Below the pieces are notes generated by a model. That model did not search any database, was not told the origin of the DNA, and worked only from the letters and a program-made list of their open reading frames with translations. Position numbers and translations under genes: made by a program. A stretch of 64,000 nucleotides of DNA from Leucobacter massiliensis. Lineage in GTDB: Bacteria; Actinomycetota; Actinomycetes; Actinomycetales; Microbacteriaceae. Positions within the stretch are counted from its first letter, which is position 1. Every line of letters starts with the position of its first letter. The DNA lies in assembly GCF_002982315.1 (NCBI RefSeq), contig NZ_MWZD01000022.1, positions 124,001 through 188,000 of the forward strand, read 5' to 3'. Below, in pieces: positions 57,483 through 64,000 of the stretch.

Positions 57483-59147
57483 CTACTCGGTGAGCTGCGC
57501 GTCGACGAAGGTGGGCGTCGCGACCGTGCCGAGCGTCGTCACGCCGCTCACCCCGCGCAGCAGGAAGTGGTTCTGCTGATCGTAGAGCGGCAGCACCGCG
57601 AAGCTCTCCAGGATGCGCTGCTGCGCCTCGGCGTAGAGCTCCGCGCGGCGATCCTCGTCGAGCGTCGCGGAGGCCTCGTCGAGGACCCCGTCGAGCTCGG
57701 CGTCGCGCAGCATCGCGTGGTTCGCGAAGTACCCCGAGGGGGCGGGAACGGTGCCGTCGGAGTGGTAGAGGATGCGCAGCACGTCCGGGCCCACCTTCGT
57801 GTAGGGCGCGCTCACCGCCTCGTACTCGTGCGCGCCGAGCGCGCCGTACCAGCTGCTCAGGTCGAGCGGGCTGAGCTCGACGTCGAAGCCGACCGCGGCG
57901 GTGTTCACCTGGATCTGCTCGAAGAGGGACTGCTCGGCGGCGGTCGACTGGTTGGTGCTCACCGGGAAGCGCACGGTGAGGGTCTTGCCGTCCTTCACGC
58001 GCACCCCATCGGCGTTCCGTTCCGTCCAGCCCGCGGCGTCGAGCAGCTCGTTCGCCGCGGCGGCGTCCGTTGCGAACAGGCTCTCGTCGCTCACGGCCGT
58101 CGGCTCGGTGCTCGCGAGTGGTGAGAAGGAGCGGGGCGCGGTGCCCTGGAACAGCGCCTCGATGCCGGGATCCGGATCGGCCGCGCGGATGAAGGCCTCG
58201 CGGACGCGGATGTCGTCGAAGGGTGCCTGGGAGGTGTTGAGCTCGATGCGGTTGACCGAGCCGGGGCGCGGAGCGTCGATGTGGGCGAGCTGCTCGTCGT
58301 TCTCGGCGGCGACGATGTCGGCGGGCAGCGGGTTGTCGATCACGTGCACCTCGCCCGAGTTTAGGGCTGCGATACGCGTGGCCGCGTCGGGGATGAAGCG
58401 CCACTCGATCCGCTCCAGATGCGCCGGGCCTTCGTGCTCGGCTTCGGGTCCCGGGGTGCGGTAGTCGTCATTGCGCACGAGCAGCACCTGCTGCTGCGGG
58501 GTCCACGACTCGACGACGAACGGCCCGGTGCCGATGGGAGCCTGGCAGTTCTCATCCATGCCGCGGGCGATCCCGGCGGGGGACTGGATCGCGGTCCACT
58601 GCTGGCTGAGCGATTCGAGCAGCGCCGAGTCGGGTGAGGAGAGGCGGAAGCGCAGCCGCGTCGCGTCGAGCACCTCGACCTCGGTGATCTTCTGTACCGC
58701 GAGATAGCCGGTGGAGGACTGCGTCTCGGGATCCTGCAGGTGCTCGATGTTCGCCTTGACCGCCTCGGCGTCGAGCGGGGTGCCGTCGGTGAACGTCACG
58801 CCGTCGCGCAGGGTGAAGTCCCAGCTGAGTCCGTCGTCGCTCGCCTGCCACTCGGTGGCGAGCCAGGGCTGGATCTGCCCGCTCGCGTCGCGGCCCACGA
58901 GGGGCTCCAGGAACTGCGTGGAGAGCAGCGCCTGCGGGTAGTTGCCGCCGACGTGCGGGTCCAGGCACGTGGGCTCGGCGTCGCCCGTCGCGTAGACGAG
59001 GGTGCCGCCCTCGACGGGGGTGCCCGATCCGGCGTCGTCGCCCGCGCCCGGCCCCGCGCAGGCACTGAGCAGGGTGGCCCCCGTGGCGGCGAGGGCGAGC
59101 AGGGCGAGGCCGCGGGCGGCGCTGCGGGGGCGAGGATGGCGGATCAT
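57483..59147 (-). CDS. Peptide/nickel ABC substrate-binding lipoprotein
   Basis: A 554-residue family 5 extracellular binding protein: lipobox LLSACAGPG (Cys30), EGGTLVYATGDAEPTCLDPH, LEPLVGRDASGQIQPWLATEW, WDFTLRDGVTFTDGTPLDAE and RNDDYR are the conserved blocks. Ligand may be a peptide, nickel chelate or similar. Start ATG 59147 is preferred; the frame continues 14 codons upstream without a ribosome site. First gene of the five-part transporter operon, divergent from a TetR gene that might control it. Confidence 0.92.
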   Translation of the reverse strand: MIRHPRPRSAARGLALLALAATGATLLSACAGPGAGDDAGSGTPVEGGTLVYATGDAEPTCLDPHVGGNYPQALLSTQFLEPLVGRDASGQIQPWLATEWQASDDGLSWDFTLRDGVTFTDGTPLDAEAVKANIEHLQDPETQSSTGYLAVQKITEVEVLDATRLRFRLSSPDSALLESLSQQWTAIQSPAGIARGMDENCQAPIGTGPFVVESWTPQQQVLLVRNDDYRTPGPEAEHEGPAHLERIEWRFIPDAATRIAALNSGEVHVIDNPLPADIVAAENDEQLAHIDAPRPGSVNRIELNTSQAPFDDIRVREAFIRAADPDPGIEALFQGTAPRSFSPLASTEPTAVSDESLFATDAAAANELLDAAGWTERNADGVRVKDGKTLTVRFPVSTNQSTAAEQSLFEQIQVNTAAVGFDVELSPLDLSSWYGALGAHEYEAVSAPYTKVGPDVLRILYHSDGTVPAPSGYFANHAMLRDAELDGVLDEASATLDEDRRAELYAEAQQRILESFAVLPLYDQQNHFLLRGVSGVTTLGTVATPTFVDAQLTE

Positions 59148-59296
59148 GACAGCGCAGAACTCCCGATATTCTTGGAACGAGTCAAACAAAGCGAGTGTAG
59201 CGCATGCGGCACCGAGTCCCGCGCCGCGCGGGCGGACCGTGCGGAGGCCCGTGCGAGCCGGGCGGCGGTCGGCGCCGTGCCGGTAGGGTGGAGGGC

Positions 59297-59854
59297 ATGC
59301 GCACCCGCGGTCGCCCTCACGCCTCGTCGCGGGAGTGGCTCGCCGACGCGGCCTGCGAGCTGTTCCTGGAGCAGGGGTACGAGGCGACCTCGGTGACGGA
59401 GATCACGCGCCGGGCCGGGGTGAGCCGCTCCAGCTTCTTCAACTACTTCGCCGGGAAGTCGGAGATCCTCTGGTATGTGCTCGACCGTCGCATCGACGCC
59501 CTGCTCTCCGCGCTGGCCGATCCGGCGACGGGGCTCTCCGCCGCGCTGGATCGCTTCGCCGAGGGGGAGTCGCCGGAGACGCTTGCGCTCGCGATCGTCG
59601 AGGAGCGCAACATGGGTGTGGCCGAGGAGCTCGCCGCGGGAAAGGCGTCGCGCCAGGCGAGGATCGCCGCGGCGATCGCCGCGCGCCTCGAACGCGGGGG
59701 CACGGATCCGGTCACCGCCGAGATCCGTGCCGCGGGCTACGCGGCCGCGCTGCTCTCAGCCGTGTGGCGCTGGGCGCAGATGGGCGCGGGACGTCACCGG
59801 CTGGACGCCGTGCTCGCGGAGGCGATCCGCGTCGCACATGCGACGCTCAGCTGA
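59297..59854 (+). CDS. TetR-family regulator
   Basis: A 185-residue regulator with an N-terminal TetR helix-turn-helix (YEATSVTEITRRAGVSRSSF, FNYFAGKSEIL) and a helical ligand domain. Start ATG 59297 after GTGGAGGG. It lies between the divergent ABC operon and a convergent MFS gene whose stop is 4 bp away, so either transporter might be its target. I see no obvious palindrome that decides this. Confidence 0.92.
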   Translation: MRTRGRPHASSREWLADAACELFLEQGYEATSVTEITRRAGVSRSSFFNYFAGKSEILWYVLDRRIDALLSALADPATGLSAALDRFAEGESPETLALAIVEERNMGVAEELAAGKASRQARIAAAIAARLERGGTDPVTAEIRAAGYAAALLSAVWRWAQMGAGRHRLDAVLAEAIRVAHATLS

Positions 59855-59858
59855 TCGT

Positions 59859-61310
59859 TCACCCGACCGGGCTCGGCCTGGCGCTCGCCGGACGGTCCTC
59901 GAAGGCATGCGCCGGCACCACGAAGAGCAGCATCGCCGCAGCGAGCAGTGACGCGCCGCCGCACACCAGCCACACGGTCACGTAGCCCTCGAAGCTGCCC
60001 GCGGTGCCGCCGGAGGCGGCGCCCGTCGTGCCCTGCATCAGCGCGATGCCGAACACCGCGGAGGCGATGGCACCGCCCACGGTCTTCGTCGAGTTCGTGA
60101 GCCCCGTCGCGACGCCGGTGCGGTTCTCGGGCGCCGCAGCGGCGGCCGCGGTGGGCAATGCCGCCACGAGGGCGCCCGATCCGAGTCCGACGATCACCAT
60201 ATTGGTCACCACCTGCGCGAAACTGTGGTGGAACGGCAGGAACATGAGGTAGCCGGCGCCGATGCAGCCTGCAGCGCCGGCGAGCGCGAGCCGTGGGGTG
60301 ATGCCGCGAGCCGCGAGCGGGAACAGCAGCGCTCCCGTGACCATGCCGAGCAGGTAGATGCCGATGGCGAGCGAGGCGACGAAGCCCCCTGCGCCGATCC
60401 CATAGCCGTACACCTCCGGATCCGTGCGCATGAAGGTCGACAGCGGGGCCTGCGCGCCGAGCACGCTCACGCCGAAGAGCGATGCGGTGAGGAAGACGGG
60501 CGCCAGCGCGGGGGAGCGGAAGAGACGCACATCGATGAGCGGATCCCGGTGCCGCAGTTCCCACAGTGCGAAGGGGACCACCAGGAGCACCCCCAGCAGC
60601 ACCACGCCCCAGGCGAGCGGGTCGCCCACCCCGTGCAGGCGGAGCAGGCTGAGGCCTCCCGTGAAGGCGATCAGCGCGAAGGACACGAGTGTCAGGCCCA
60701 CGAGGTCGAGCCGGCCTCCCAGCCGGGTGGGGGACTCGGCGACCCCGAAGAAGACCACCGCGAAGCAGGCCGCGACGAGCAGGCCGGGCACCAGCAGCAC
60801 GGGCAGCAGCGGCAGGCGGTCAACCAGCGCACCCCCGAGGAGCGCGCCGCTGATCGCTCCGGTCTCCAGTGCGGCCACGAGCAGCCCGGCGGCCTTCGCG
60901 GTGATCGCGGCCCGGTTCTCGCGGCCGAGCGTCCGCGACCAGATGAGGGCGATCTCGAGCGGCAGCCACGCCACGTAGAAACCCTGCAGCGTCCAGGCGG
61001 CGAGGAAGAATCCGAAACTGTGCGCGAAGGGAAGCGCGAGCGTCGCCACGGCCGTGATCGCCGTCGCCCAGAGCAGCATGCGGCGGTGCCCCACCATGTC
61101 GCCCAGCTTCGCGAAGGCGGGCACCACGAGCGCCGACAGCATCAGCTGCGAGCCCTCGAACCAGTTGACGTCGGCGTCACCGATGCCGAGATGCCGCGCG
61201 ATATCGGTGAGCATCGGCGTGTAGTAGCCCTGGATGAAGCCGCTGGTGAACTCCACGAACGCCAGGAACGCGACCACGCCCGCGAGCGGGCCGAGGAGTC
61301 GTCGTGCCAT
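59859..61310 (-). CDS. Major facilitator superfamily transporter
   Basis: A 483-residue protein with 12 to 14 membrane helices. The loop 2-3 motif is KLGDMVGHRRMLLWA, the standard MFS motif A pattern, with GALLGGALVDRLPLLPVLL (motif C-like region) and PENRTGVATGLTNSTKTVGG near the C-terminus, as in DHA2-type drug exporters. ATG 61310 with GGGGGAACGG upstream is chosen; the frame opens 24 codons earlier. Substrate unknown; adjacent to TetR, which fits a regulated exporter. Confidence 0.9.
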   Translation of the reverse strand: MARRLLGPLAGVVAFLAFVEFTSGFIQGYYTPMLTDIARHLGIGDADVNWFEGSQLMLSALVVPAFAKLGDMVGHRRMLLWATAITAVATLALPFAHSFGFFLAAWTLQGFYVAWLPLEIALIWSRTLGRENRAAITAKAAGLLVAALETGAISGALLGGALVDRLPLLPVLLVPGLLVAACFAVVFFGVAESPTRLGGRLDLVGLTLVSFALIAFTGGLSLLRLHGVGDPLAWGVVLLGVLLVVPFALWELRHRDPLIDVRLFRSPALAPVFLTASLFGVSVLGAQAPLSTFMRTDPEVYGYGIGAGGFVASLAIGIYLLGMVTGALLFPLAARGITPRLALAGAAGCIGAGYLMFLPFHHSFAQVVTNMVIVGLGSGALVAALPTAAAAAAPENRTGVATGLTNSTKTVGGAIASAVFGIALMQGTTGAASGGTAGSFEGYVTVWLVCGGASLLAAAMLLFVVPAHAFEDRPASARPSPVG

Positions 61311-61378
61311 CCGTTCCCCCTGTGCGTGCGGCCCCCGGCGGATCCCGGAGTCTCCTGAGGCGAGCATATCGGGTGCCG

Positions 61379-62854
61379 TCACAGGGCCTGGAGCAGTGCG
61401 CGGTGGAAGGCCTCGCCGCGGGCCAGCTCCGAGACGGCGACCCGCTCGTCGACGCCGTGGATGGTGGCCCGCAGCTCGGCCGACATGGCGAGCGGGGCGA
61501 AGCGGTAGCAGGCGGTGGTGAAGGGGTGGAAGTGGCGGGCATCGGTCGCGGCCATCATCACGTAGGGGACCGTGAGCGCGTCGGGGTGGGAGCGCGCGAC
61601 CGCGTCGGCGATGAGGGCGAACTGCGCCGTGTCGGTCGGCGACTCGGGTGAGGGCTCATCGCCCGAGAGCACCTCGACCGAGACGCGCCGGTCCGCGATC
61701 CTCCGGCGCACCCGCCGCACGGTGCCGGTGACCGTGCCGCCCAGCGCGATCCGGAGGTTCACGGTGGCGCTCGCCTGCGAGGGCAGCACGTTCGCGGCCG
61801 TTCCCCCCGCGAGCATGGTCGGCGCGACCGTGGTGCGCACGAGCGCTGCCGGCTCGCCGCCGAGGCGGACGAAGAGGCGTGCCGTGAGCCACGGCGAGGC
61901 GGCGAGCACCCGGTAGAGGAGCCGGCCCGCGCCCCGGGAGCGCCCTGCGAGCAGCTCGATCATGCGGGTGACCGCGGCCGGCGTGCGGGCCGGGAAGGCG
62001 TTCGGAGTGAGGCGCGCCACCGCCCGGCTCACCCGCCCCGCCGCGGTCAGCCGCGGGGGTGCGGAGGCGTGGCCGCCCTCGCCGCTGGCGCTCAGCCGCA
62101 GCGTGAGGGTGCCCTTCTCGCCCACGCCCACCATCGCGGCGCGTCCGCGGACCAGCGGCAGCGGCGCGTCGACGACGGCGCCGCCCTCGTCGAGCACCAG
62201 CCAGGGCCGGATGCCGCGCTCGCGGAAGGTCGCGGCGATGGCGCGCGCCGCGCCGCCGAAGGTCTCCTCGTTGCCGCCGAAGGAGAGATAGACGTCGCGG
62301 GCCGGGGTGAAGCCCTCGGCCAGCAGCCCCTCCACGGCCTCCATGATGACCAGCAGCGGTCCCTTGTCGTCGAGGGCGCCCCGGCCGTACACGAAGCGAT
62401 CGTCGCGGCTGCCGGATGCGCCGTCGTCCTTTGCGCGGCGCCGTGGGCGGGAGGCGTACGTGCCGTCACCGCCCGGCGCGATCCTGCCCGCGAAGGGCGG
62501 GTAGCTCCAGTCGTCCCGCTCGTCGACGGGAACCACGTCGAAGTGCGCCATCAGGACGGCGGGGTCGAGGCCGGGGTCGGCTCCCGGCCAGCGGAGGAGT
62601 AGACCGAGGTCGGTGATCCGCTCGCGGTGCAGGCGCGCATGCGTGAGCGGGTAGAGCTCGGCGAGCAGCGCGATGAAGCGCTCGAAGGGCTCGTGTCCGC
62701 GCTCCTCGATCTCCGCCGAGACGGTGGGCAGCTGGATCATCCGCGACAGCCGCTCGGCCGCGCCGCTCGCCTCCCGATCCGTCCCCGCTGCCGTCTCCCG
62801 ACCGTCCGCCGTCGCACCGCGCGCGGCGGTGCGCTCGCCCCTGGTCTCCCGCAT
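61379..62854 (-). CDS. M20-family metallopeptidase
   Basis: A 491-residue M20/carboxypeptidase S-like enzyme. Marks are AVLMAHFDVVPVDERDDWSY (first metal-site His/Asp), YGRGALDDKGPLL with the bridging Asp, GNEETFGG with the catalytic and metal-binding Glu, and TDARHFHPF near the C-terminus. A low-complexity insertion at about 129-148 (TYASRPRRRAKDD) separates WSYPPFAGRI from the RGALDDKG motif. Family members hydrolyse dipeptides or N-acyl amino acids. The first 30 residues are Arg/Thr/Ala-rich; the real start may lie slightly further in. Confidence 0.9.
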   Translation of the reverse strand: MRETRGERTAARGATADGRETAAGTDREASGAAERLSRMIQLPTVSAEIEERGHEPFERFIALLAELYPLTHARLHRERITDLGLLLRWPGADPGLDPAVLMAHFDVVPVDERDDWSYPPFAGRIAPGGDGTYASRPRRRAKDDGASGSRDDRFVYGRGALDDKGPLLVIMEAVEGLLAEGFTPARDVYLSFGGNEETFGGAARAIAATFRERGIRPWLVLDEGGAVVDAPLPLVRGRAAMVGVGEKGTLTLRLSASGEGGHASAPPRLTAAGRVSRAVARLTPNAFPARTPAAVTRMIELLAGRSRGAGRLLYRVLAASPWLTARLFVRLGGEPAALVRTTVAPTMLAGGTAANVLPSQASATVNLRIALGGTVTGTVRRVRRRIADRRVSVEVLSGDEPSPESPTDTAQFALIADAVARSHPDALTVPYVMMAATDARHFHPFTTACYRFAPLAMSAELRATIHGVDERVAVSELARGEAFHRALLQAL

Positions 62855-62983
62855 GCCCTCACGCTACCGGGTTCCTGCGGCGAGCGCCTCCCGTCCCGGG
62901 GCGCGCAGAGGGGAGGGATGCGTCGCGGACCGGCCGCGCCCGGTGAGCGGGAGAAGCGAGAAACGGATGGCTCGCGAATGCGC

Positions 62984-64000
62984 TCAGAGCACCGCCGCGA
63001 GGCGGGTGCCCTGGTCGATGGCGCGCTTCGCGTCGAGCTCGGCGGCGACGTCGGCGCCGCCGATGAGGTGGGCCGCGATCCCGAGCCCCGAGAGCTCCTC
63101 GTGCAGCTCGCGCGCGGGATCCTGCCCGGTGCACAGCACGATCGTGTCGACCGGGAGCGCGAGTTCCTCGCCCTCGAGCAGCAGGTGCAGGCCGGCGTCG
63201 TCGACCCGCCGGTACTCGACCCCCGGGACCATGCGCACCCCGCGCCGGCTCAGCTCCGTGCGGTGGATCCAGCCGGTCGTCTTGCCGAGTCCTGCCCCCA
63301 CCTTGCTCGTCTTGCGCTGCAGCAGGGCGACGGAGCGGCGCGGGCGCAGCTCGGCGGGCTCGGTCAGCCCGCCCGGCCGGGCGTAGGCGGGATCCACGCC
63401 CCAGTGCGCCAGGAAGGCGGCGACCGCCGCGTGCCCCTCCGGGGGAGCGGGGCGATGCTCGCGCTCGGCAGCGGGCCCCTGCTCCGGATCGGGCGCGGCG
63501 GTGGCGCCGGCTTCGGCGTCCGCGGCTTCGGCGTCCGCGGTGAGGAACTCCGCGACGTCGAAGCCGATGCCGCCCGCGCCCAGGATCGCGACGCGCTCGC
63601 CCACCGGCGCCCCGCCGCGCAGCACGTCGAGATAGCCGAGCACGCTGGGGTGATCGAGCCCCTCGATGTCCGGCAGCCGCGGGTGCACCCCCGTGGCGAG
63701 GACGATCTCGTCGTAGCGCCCGCCGCTCAGTTCGGCAGCGGTCACCCGGTGGCCCAGCCGCAGATCGACGCCGGTCTCCGCGAGACGGCCCTCGAAGTAG
63801 CGGAGCGTCTCCCCGAACTCCGCCTTGCCCGGCACCCGCATCGCGACATTGAGCTGCCCGCCCACCCGGTCCGCGGCCTCGAAGAGCGTGACCGCGTGGC
63901 CGCGGGAGGCGGCCGTGGTCGCACAGGCGAGCCCGGCAGGGCCGGAGCCGACGACCGCGATGCGCTTGCGCGCGACGGCGGGCGTGAGGATCAGCTCGGT
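62984..64000 (-). CDS. FadH-like 2,4-dienoyl-CoA reductase, C-terminal part
   Basis: The gene enters from beyond 64000 and ends here. Visible are the FAD-binding fold KRIAVVGSGPAGLACATTAA, LFEAADRVGGQLNVAMRVPG, the NADPH-binding fold RVAILGAGGIGFDVAEFL and the FadH-typical KTSKVGAGLGKTTGWIHRTE. This flavoprotein (old-yellow-enzyme domain plus FAD/NADPH domain, usually with an Fe-S centre) reduces dienoyl-CoA in breakdown of unsaturated fatty acids; the N-terminal domain is outside the window. An Ala/Glu/Pro-rich insertion of about 38 residues follows the NADPH motif, part of it coming from a short direct repeat (DAEAADAEA). Confidence 0.88.
   Translation of the reverse strand, partial: TELILTPAVARKRIAVVGSGPAGLACATTAASRGHAVTLFEAADRVGGQLNVAMRVPGKAEFGETLRYFEGRLAETGVDLRLGHRVTAAELSGGRYDEIVLATGVHPRLPDIEGLDHPSVLGYLDVLRGGAPVGERVAILGAGGIGFDVAEFLTADAEAADAEAGATAAPDPEQGPAAEREHRPAPPEGHAAVAAFLAHWGVDPAYARPGGLTEPAELRPRRSVALLQRKTSKVGAGLGKTTGWIHRTELSRRGVRMVPGVEYRRVDDAGLHLLLEGEELALPVDTIVLCTGQDPARELHEELSGLGIAAHLIGGADVAAELDAKRAIDQGTRLAAVL

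Overview
The window is chromosomal DNA from a high-GC Gram-positive bacterium, most likely an actinobacterium of the family Microbacteriaceae (a Leucobacter-like genome is my best guess from gene content and style, not from a search). Signs are the very high GC content, frequent GTG starts, an XPB-type helicase next to its helicase-associated partner, a cold-shock gene overlapping a DUF3027 gene, a solo groEL under tandem CIRCE operators, an IdeR-type regulator with every DtxR metal ligand, and Corynebacterium-style HtaA/HmuTUV haem genes. About 53 protein genes and two tRNA genes are supported. No phage, IS element, plasmid module or CRISPR array is visible.

Region 1 (1-5.9 kb) is housekeeping: the start of a glycosyltransferase, secA, a membrane-anchored DsbA-like oxidoreductase, tRNA-Thr, a DMT-type membrane protein and a nitroreductase. 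Region 2 (6.1-19.2 kb) is a haem acquisition locus: a secreted SLH-domain protein, a two-domain HtaA, a one-domain HtaA, a small secreted neocarzinostatin-fold protein, a 1162-residue wall-anchored HtaA-like protein with a LAATG sorting signal, and the ABC importer hmuTUV. Four promoters here carry a DtxR/IdeR-like box plus a second palindrome (TCATCWGATGA); a matching regulator lies at 42.7 kb, with a possible box in its own promoter. The expected flow is haem capture at the surface, hand-over to lipoprotein HmuT, then import by HmuUV, shut off when iron is plentiful.

Region 3 (19.4-29.8 kb) is core: a LytR_C protein, groEL, a two-component system, XPB and its partner, a small membrane protein, a cold-shock protein and DUF3027. 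Region 4 (30-41 kb) is a LacI-controlled catabolic cluster: a sugar-isomerase-like TIM barrel, a Gfo/Idh/MocA oxidoreductase, a PotABC-type transporter with its binding protein, an S58 aminopeptidase, a DUF3500 protein and a VOC-RraA fusion. Six ATCGAT-centred operators at its three promoter regions tie it together; the substrate is unknown.

Region 5 (41-64 kb) holds serC, ideR, gdhA, an NlpC/P60 protein, tRNA-Arg, a META lipoprotein, a Na/Pi cotransporter, MarR, DUF3105 and DUF305 proteins, a fused otsA-otsB trehalose synthase, a YbdK-type ligase, a Dpp-type peptide/nickel ABC importer with a fused double ATPase, TetR and MFS genes, an M20 peptidase and the end of a FadH-like reductase.

The most unusual structure is non-coding. 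Both tRNA genes are followed by extra direct and inverted copies of their own 3' ends; behind tRNA-Arg these form a 144-bp tandem repeat of 2.75 copies. The 3' end of hmuT, stop codon included, is also duplicated. All three places carry the same small hairpin of the form GCRACGC-N3-GCGTYGC, suggesting one family of gene-tail-associated repeats.
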